DNA from: an uncultured Acidaminococcus sp.
GTDB taxonomy: Bacteria; Bacillota; Negativicutes; Acidaminococcales; Acidaminococcaceae
Length of the DNA: 7,066 nt
Assembly: GCA_900770265.1 (NCBI GenBank)
Contig: CAAGJR010000174.1
Span: 1 to 7,066, forward strand
Direction: 5' to 3'
A program made the translations under genes and the position numbers. Below the pieces are notes generated by a model, which was given only the letters and a program-made list of their open reading frames with translations, did no database searches and had not been told where the DNA came from. Shown here one piece after another: positions 5,484 to 7,066 of this stretch; within the stretch, counting starts at the first letter, position 1; every line of letters starts with the position of its first letter.

Positions 5484-6868
5484 CGAAACAAGTAGATGTA
5501 GCCATCATCGGCGGCGGTCCTGCTGCCATTTACGCGGCTTATGAATTTGTCCTGAAATATCCTAAAGTGCATGTACTGATCATCGAGGAAGGGCATGCCA
5601 TCGATTTCCGGAACTGCCCCATCATCGCGGGCAAGGTGGAAAGCTGCATCCGTTGCACCCCCTGCAGCATCATGCGGGGCTTTGGCGGCGCCGGGGCTTT
5701 CTCCGACGGCAAATACAATTTCACCACCGAGTTCGGCGGCTGGCTCAGCGATTACATTCCCCGGAAGACGGTCATGGACCTGATCGACTATGTGGATGAA
5801 ATCAACCTGAAACACGGGGCCCCCGGGGAAGTGTATTCCACGAAGAACTGCCAGATCGGCCGGAAAGCCCTGGGGTATGACCTTCACCTGCTGAACGCCA
5901 AGGTGCGGCATCTGGGCACCGACAACAACCGGAAGCTCATGGCCAGCATCTACCGGTTCCTGCTGGAGCACGGCATCGAGATCCAGTGCGACACCCAGGT
6001 GGAGACGTTCAAACCCTGCGACGGGGGCTATGAAGTATTCCTGAAGGACAGCGACGAGACGGTGAAGTGCACGTACCTGATCGGGGCACCGGGCCGGGCC
6101 GGGGCCGAATGGTTCTCGGATCAGTGCGAGGCCCTGGGGCTGGAACTCACCAACAACCAGGTGGACGTGGGCGTGCGGGTGGAAGTGCCGGCAGCCGTGT
6201 TCCAGCACATCACCGACGAGGTGTACGAAGCCAAGCTGGTGTACCGGACGAAACAGTACGGTGACCGGGTGCGCACGTTCTGCATGAACCCCAACGGGTA
6301 TGTGGTGGCAGAGAACACCGACGGCATCGTCACGGTGAACGGCCACAGCTTCAGCGACCCCAAGAAGAACAGCGGCAATACCAACTTCGCCCTGCTGGTG
6401 AGCAACCGGTTCACGGAACCGTTCAAGGAACCCCACCGGTACGGCAAACACATCGCGTCCCTGTCCAACATGCTGGGCGGCGGCGTGCTGGTGCAGCGGT
6501 TCGGGGATCTGATCAAGGGCCGGCGGACCAATGCTCACCGGCTGAGCCAGAGCTTCCTGCGGCCCACCCTGAATGCAACGCCGGGGGATCTGAGCCTGGT
6601 GCTGCCCAAACGGCATCTGGACAACATCATCGAAATGATCTACGCCCTGGACAAGGTGGCACCGGGCACGGCCAATGACGACACCCTGCTGTACGGGGTG
6701 GAGGTGAAGTTCTACAGCAGCCGGCTGGAACTGGATGACCAGCTGGAGACGAAGCTGCCCAATTTCTTCGCCATCGGCGACGGTGCCGGCATTACCCGGG
6801 GCTTGAGCCAGGCCAGCGCCAGCGGCGTGTACGTGGCCCGGATCATCGGGGAGAGGATGAGAAAGTAA
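5480..6868 (+). CDS. FAD-dependent dehydrogenase, COG2509-type flavoprotein
   Basis: The 462-residue protein has an N-terminal dinucleotide-binding fold (VDVAIIGGGPAAIYAAYEF, Gly11-x-Gly13-x-x-Ala16, acidic end EE at about 36-37). A cysteine-rich segment follows (Cys46, Cys56, Cys59, Cys62), leading into GFGGAGAFSDGKYNF at about 67-81. LIGAPGRAGAEWF is at about 200-212, and the C-terminal FAD motif FFAIGDGAGITRGLSQASASG is at about 429-449. This is the layout of the uncharacterised FAD-dependent dehydrogenase family COG2509, which is soluble; substrate and electron acceptor are unknown. The start is GTG 5480, overlapping the previous stop by four bases (GTGA); AAAGAGGTG (5463-5471) about eight bases upstream serves as ribosome site. 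ATG starts further inside would remove the FAD motif. It is the last gene of the three-gene operon, and element E2 follows seven bases after the stop. Confidence is high for the family and low for the role. Confidence 0.9.
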   Translation: MTKQVDVAIIGGGPAAIYAAYEFVLKYPKVHVLIIEEGHAIDFRNCPIIAGKVESCIRCTPCSIMRGFGGAGAFSDGKYNFTTEFGGWLSDYIPRKTVMDLIDYVDEINLKHGAPGEVYSTKNCQIGRKALGYDLHLLNAKVRHLGTDNNRKLMASIYRFLLEHGIEIQCDTQVETFKPCDGGYEVFLKDSDETVKCTYLIGAPGRAGAEWFSDQCEALGLELTNNQVDVGVRVEVPAAVFQHITDEVYEAKLVYRTKQYGDRVRTFCMNPNGYVVAENTDGIVTVNGHSFSDPKKNSGNTNFALLVSNRFTEPFKEPHRYGKHIASLSNMLGGGVLVQRFGDLIKGRRTNAHRLSQSFLRPTLNATPGDLSLVLPKRHLDNIIEMIYALDKVAPGTANDDTLLYGVEVKFYSSRLELDDQLETKLPNFFAIGDGAGITRGLSQASASGVYVARIIGERMRK

Positions 6869-6932
6869 AAAGGCCGGGAGCCAGGAGCCGAGAGCCTCGG
6901 GCCGAAGGAAGCCAGCTGATGCTGGCTAGAAT

Positions 6933-6961
6933 AAAAGCCCATAAGGTGATTGGGGGCTCTT
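6933..6961. terminator. Weak terminator-like hairpin within E2
   Basis: AAAAGCCC at the left pairs with GGGCTCTT at the right, with one mismatch, around a loop of about 13 bases. On the minus strand the stem is followed by TTTTATT, so it would work better for transcription coming from the right. On the plus strand it occupies the same place as the strong terminator in E1 and may end the YgjP-like operon, but the following T run is poor. Confidence 0.4.
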
Positions 6962-6980
6962 AGAATCTTGCTTTATTCAA

Positions 6981-7013
6981 AAAATTCGCCGATAGCGAAT
7001 TTTCACTATCGGC
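6981..7013. promoter_or_regulatory. Two mutually exclusive hairpins at the end of E2
   Basis: AAAATTCGC (6981-6989) pairs with GCGAATTTT (6995-7003) around CGATA. Alternatively GCCGATAG (6988-6995) pairs with CTATCGGC (7006-7013). The two stems share bases and cannot form together. On the minus strand the second stem is followed by GAATTTTTT, a plausible terminator for a leftward transcript from outside the window. Whether the switch matters in vivo is unknown. Confidence 0.5.
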
Positions 7014-7043
7014 TCGTGGCTCGTGGCTCAAGGCTCATAGCCC

Positions 7044-7052
7044 AAAAAGGAG
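7044..7052 (+). promoter_or_regulatory. Shine-Dalgarno-like run near the window end
   Basis: AAAAAGGAG is a strong ribosome-binding sequence, directly followed by ATG (7053) and GTG (7055), which are both too close to be good starts. A plus-strand gene may begin just beyond the window; the remaining 14 bases are too few to identify it. Confidence 0.35.
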
Positions 7053-7066
7053 ATGTGGTTTTCCAC

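Larger units (their letters stand above)
6876..7038. repeat. Heptamer-bordered intergenic element E2
   Basis: This 163-base structure starts seven bases after the flavoprotein stop. The left border has four 7-base units with core GAGCC (GGGAGCC, AGGAGCC, GAGAGCC, TCGGGCC; 6876-6903). The right border has four inverted units with core GGCTC (GGCTCGT twice, GGCTCAA, GGCTCAT; 7011-7038). The inside has GCCGAAGGAA (6901-6910), hairpin AGCCAGC/GCTGGCT (6910-6927), a CCCAT-containing terminator-like hairpin (6933-6961), GCTTT-ATTC (6970-6978), the palindrome at 6981-7003, and ATCGGCT (7008-7014). The order and the tail spacing match E1 at 1596-1759. No credible gene is present. Confidence 0.75.

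Noticed and set aside
5348..6616. Long minus-strand open frame opposite the FAD dehydrogenase
   Set aside because: It has low-complexity shadow composition and no motifs, while the plus-strand product matches a known family end to end.

Overview
The window is about 7 kb of gene-dense, GC-rich bacterial chromosome. Its gene families (UPF0597/CyuA cysteine desulfidase, DUF21-CBS transporter, YgjP-like peptidase, COG2509 flavoprotein), Shine-Dalgarno-led starts and Firmicutes-like consensus promoters suggest an anaerobic Firmicutes lineage. A member of the Negativicutes (for example an Acidaminococcus relative) is my best guess, but no marker gene proves this. There is no sign of a phage, an IS element, a CRISPR array or a recent foreign gene block.

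Layout. Bases 2-1586 hold the tail of a GNAT acetyltransferase followed 13 bases later by a UPF0597/CyuA-type L-cysteine desulfidase, both on the plus strand and probably co-transcribed. Bases 1587-1774 are a convergent intergenic region with a strong terminator inside a heptamer-bordered repeat element (E1). Two minus-strand genes follow: a small cysteine hydrolase of the isochorismatase/nicotinamidase fold (1775-2305) and a CNNM/CorC-type membrane protein (2466-3767). Between them lies a 112-base cloverleaf-shaped palindromic repeat. At 3768-3852 two near-consensus, interleaved divergent promoters drive the membrane protein leftwards and a three-gene operon rightwards. That operon (3853-6868) encodes a YgjP-like zinc metallopeptidase, a membrane-anchored class A beta-lactamase-fold protein that has lost its catalytic motifs, and a COG2509 FAD-dependent dehydrogenase. 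Each pair of genes overlaps by four bases (ATGA, then GTGA). After the operon comes a second heptamer-bordered element (E2, 6876-7038), and then a Shine-Dalgarno-like run for a gene that begins beyond the window.

Most interesting. E1 and E2 have unrelated border heptamers (GTCAC-core versus GAGCC-core). They nevertheless share the same length (164 and 163 bases), inverted heptamer arrays at both ends, the inner block GCCRAAGGAA, a terminator-like hairpin with CCCAT in its 5' arm, and a hairpin ATTYGC-N5-GCRAAT with one compensatory base-pair change, followed after exactly seven bases by ATCGGCT. This looks like a family of structured intergenic elements found after operons. The predicted pseudo-enzyme, embedded by translational coupling between a peptidase and a flavoprotein, is the most interesting protein-level observation.
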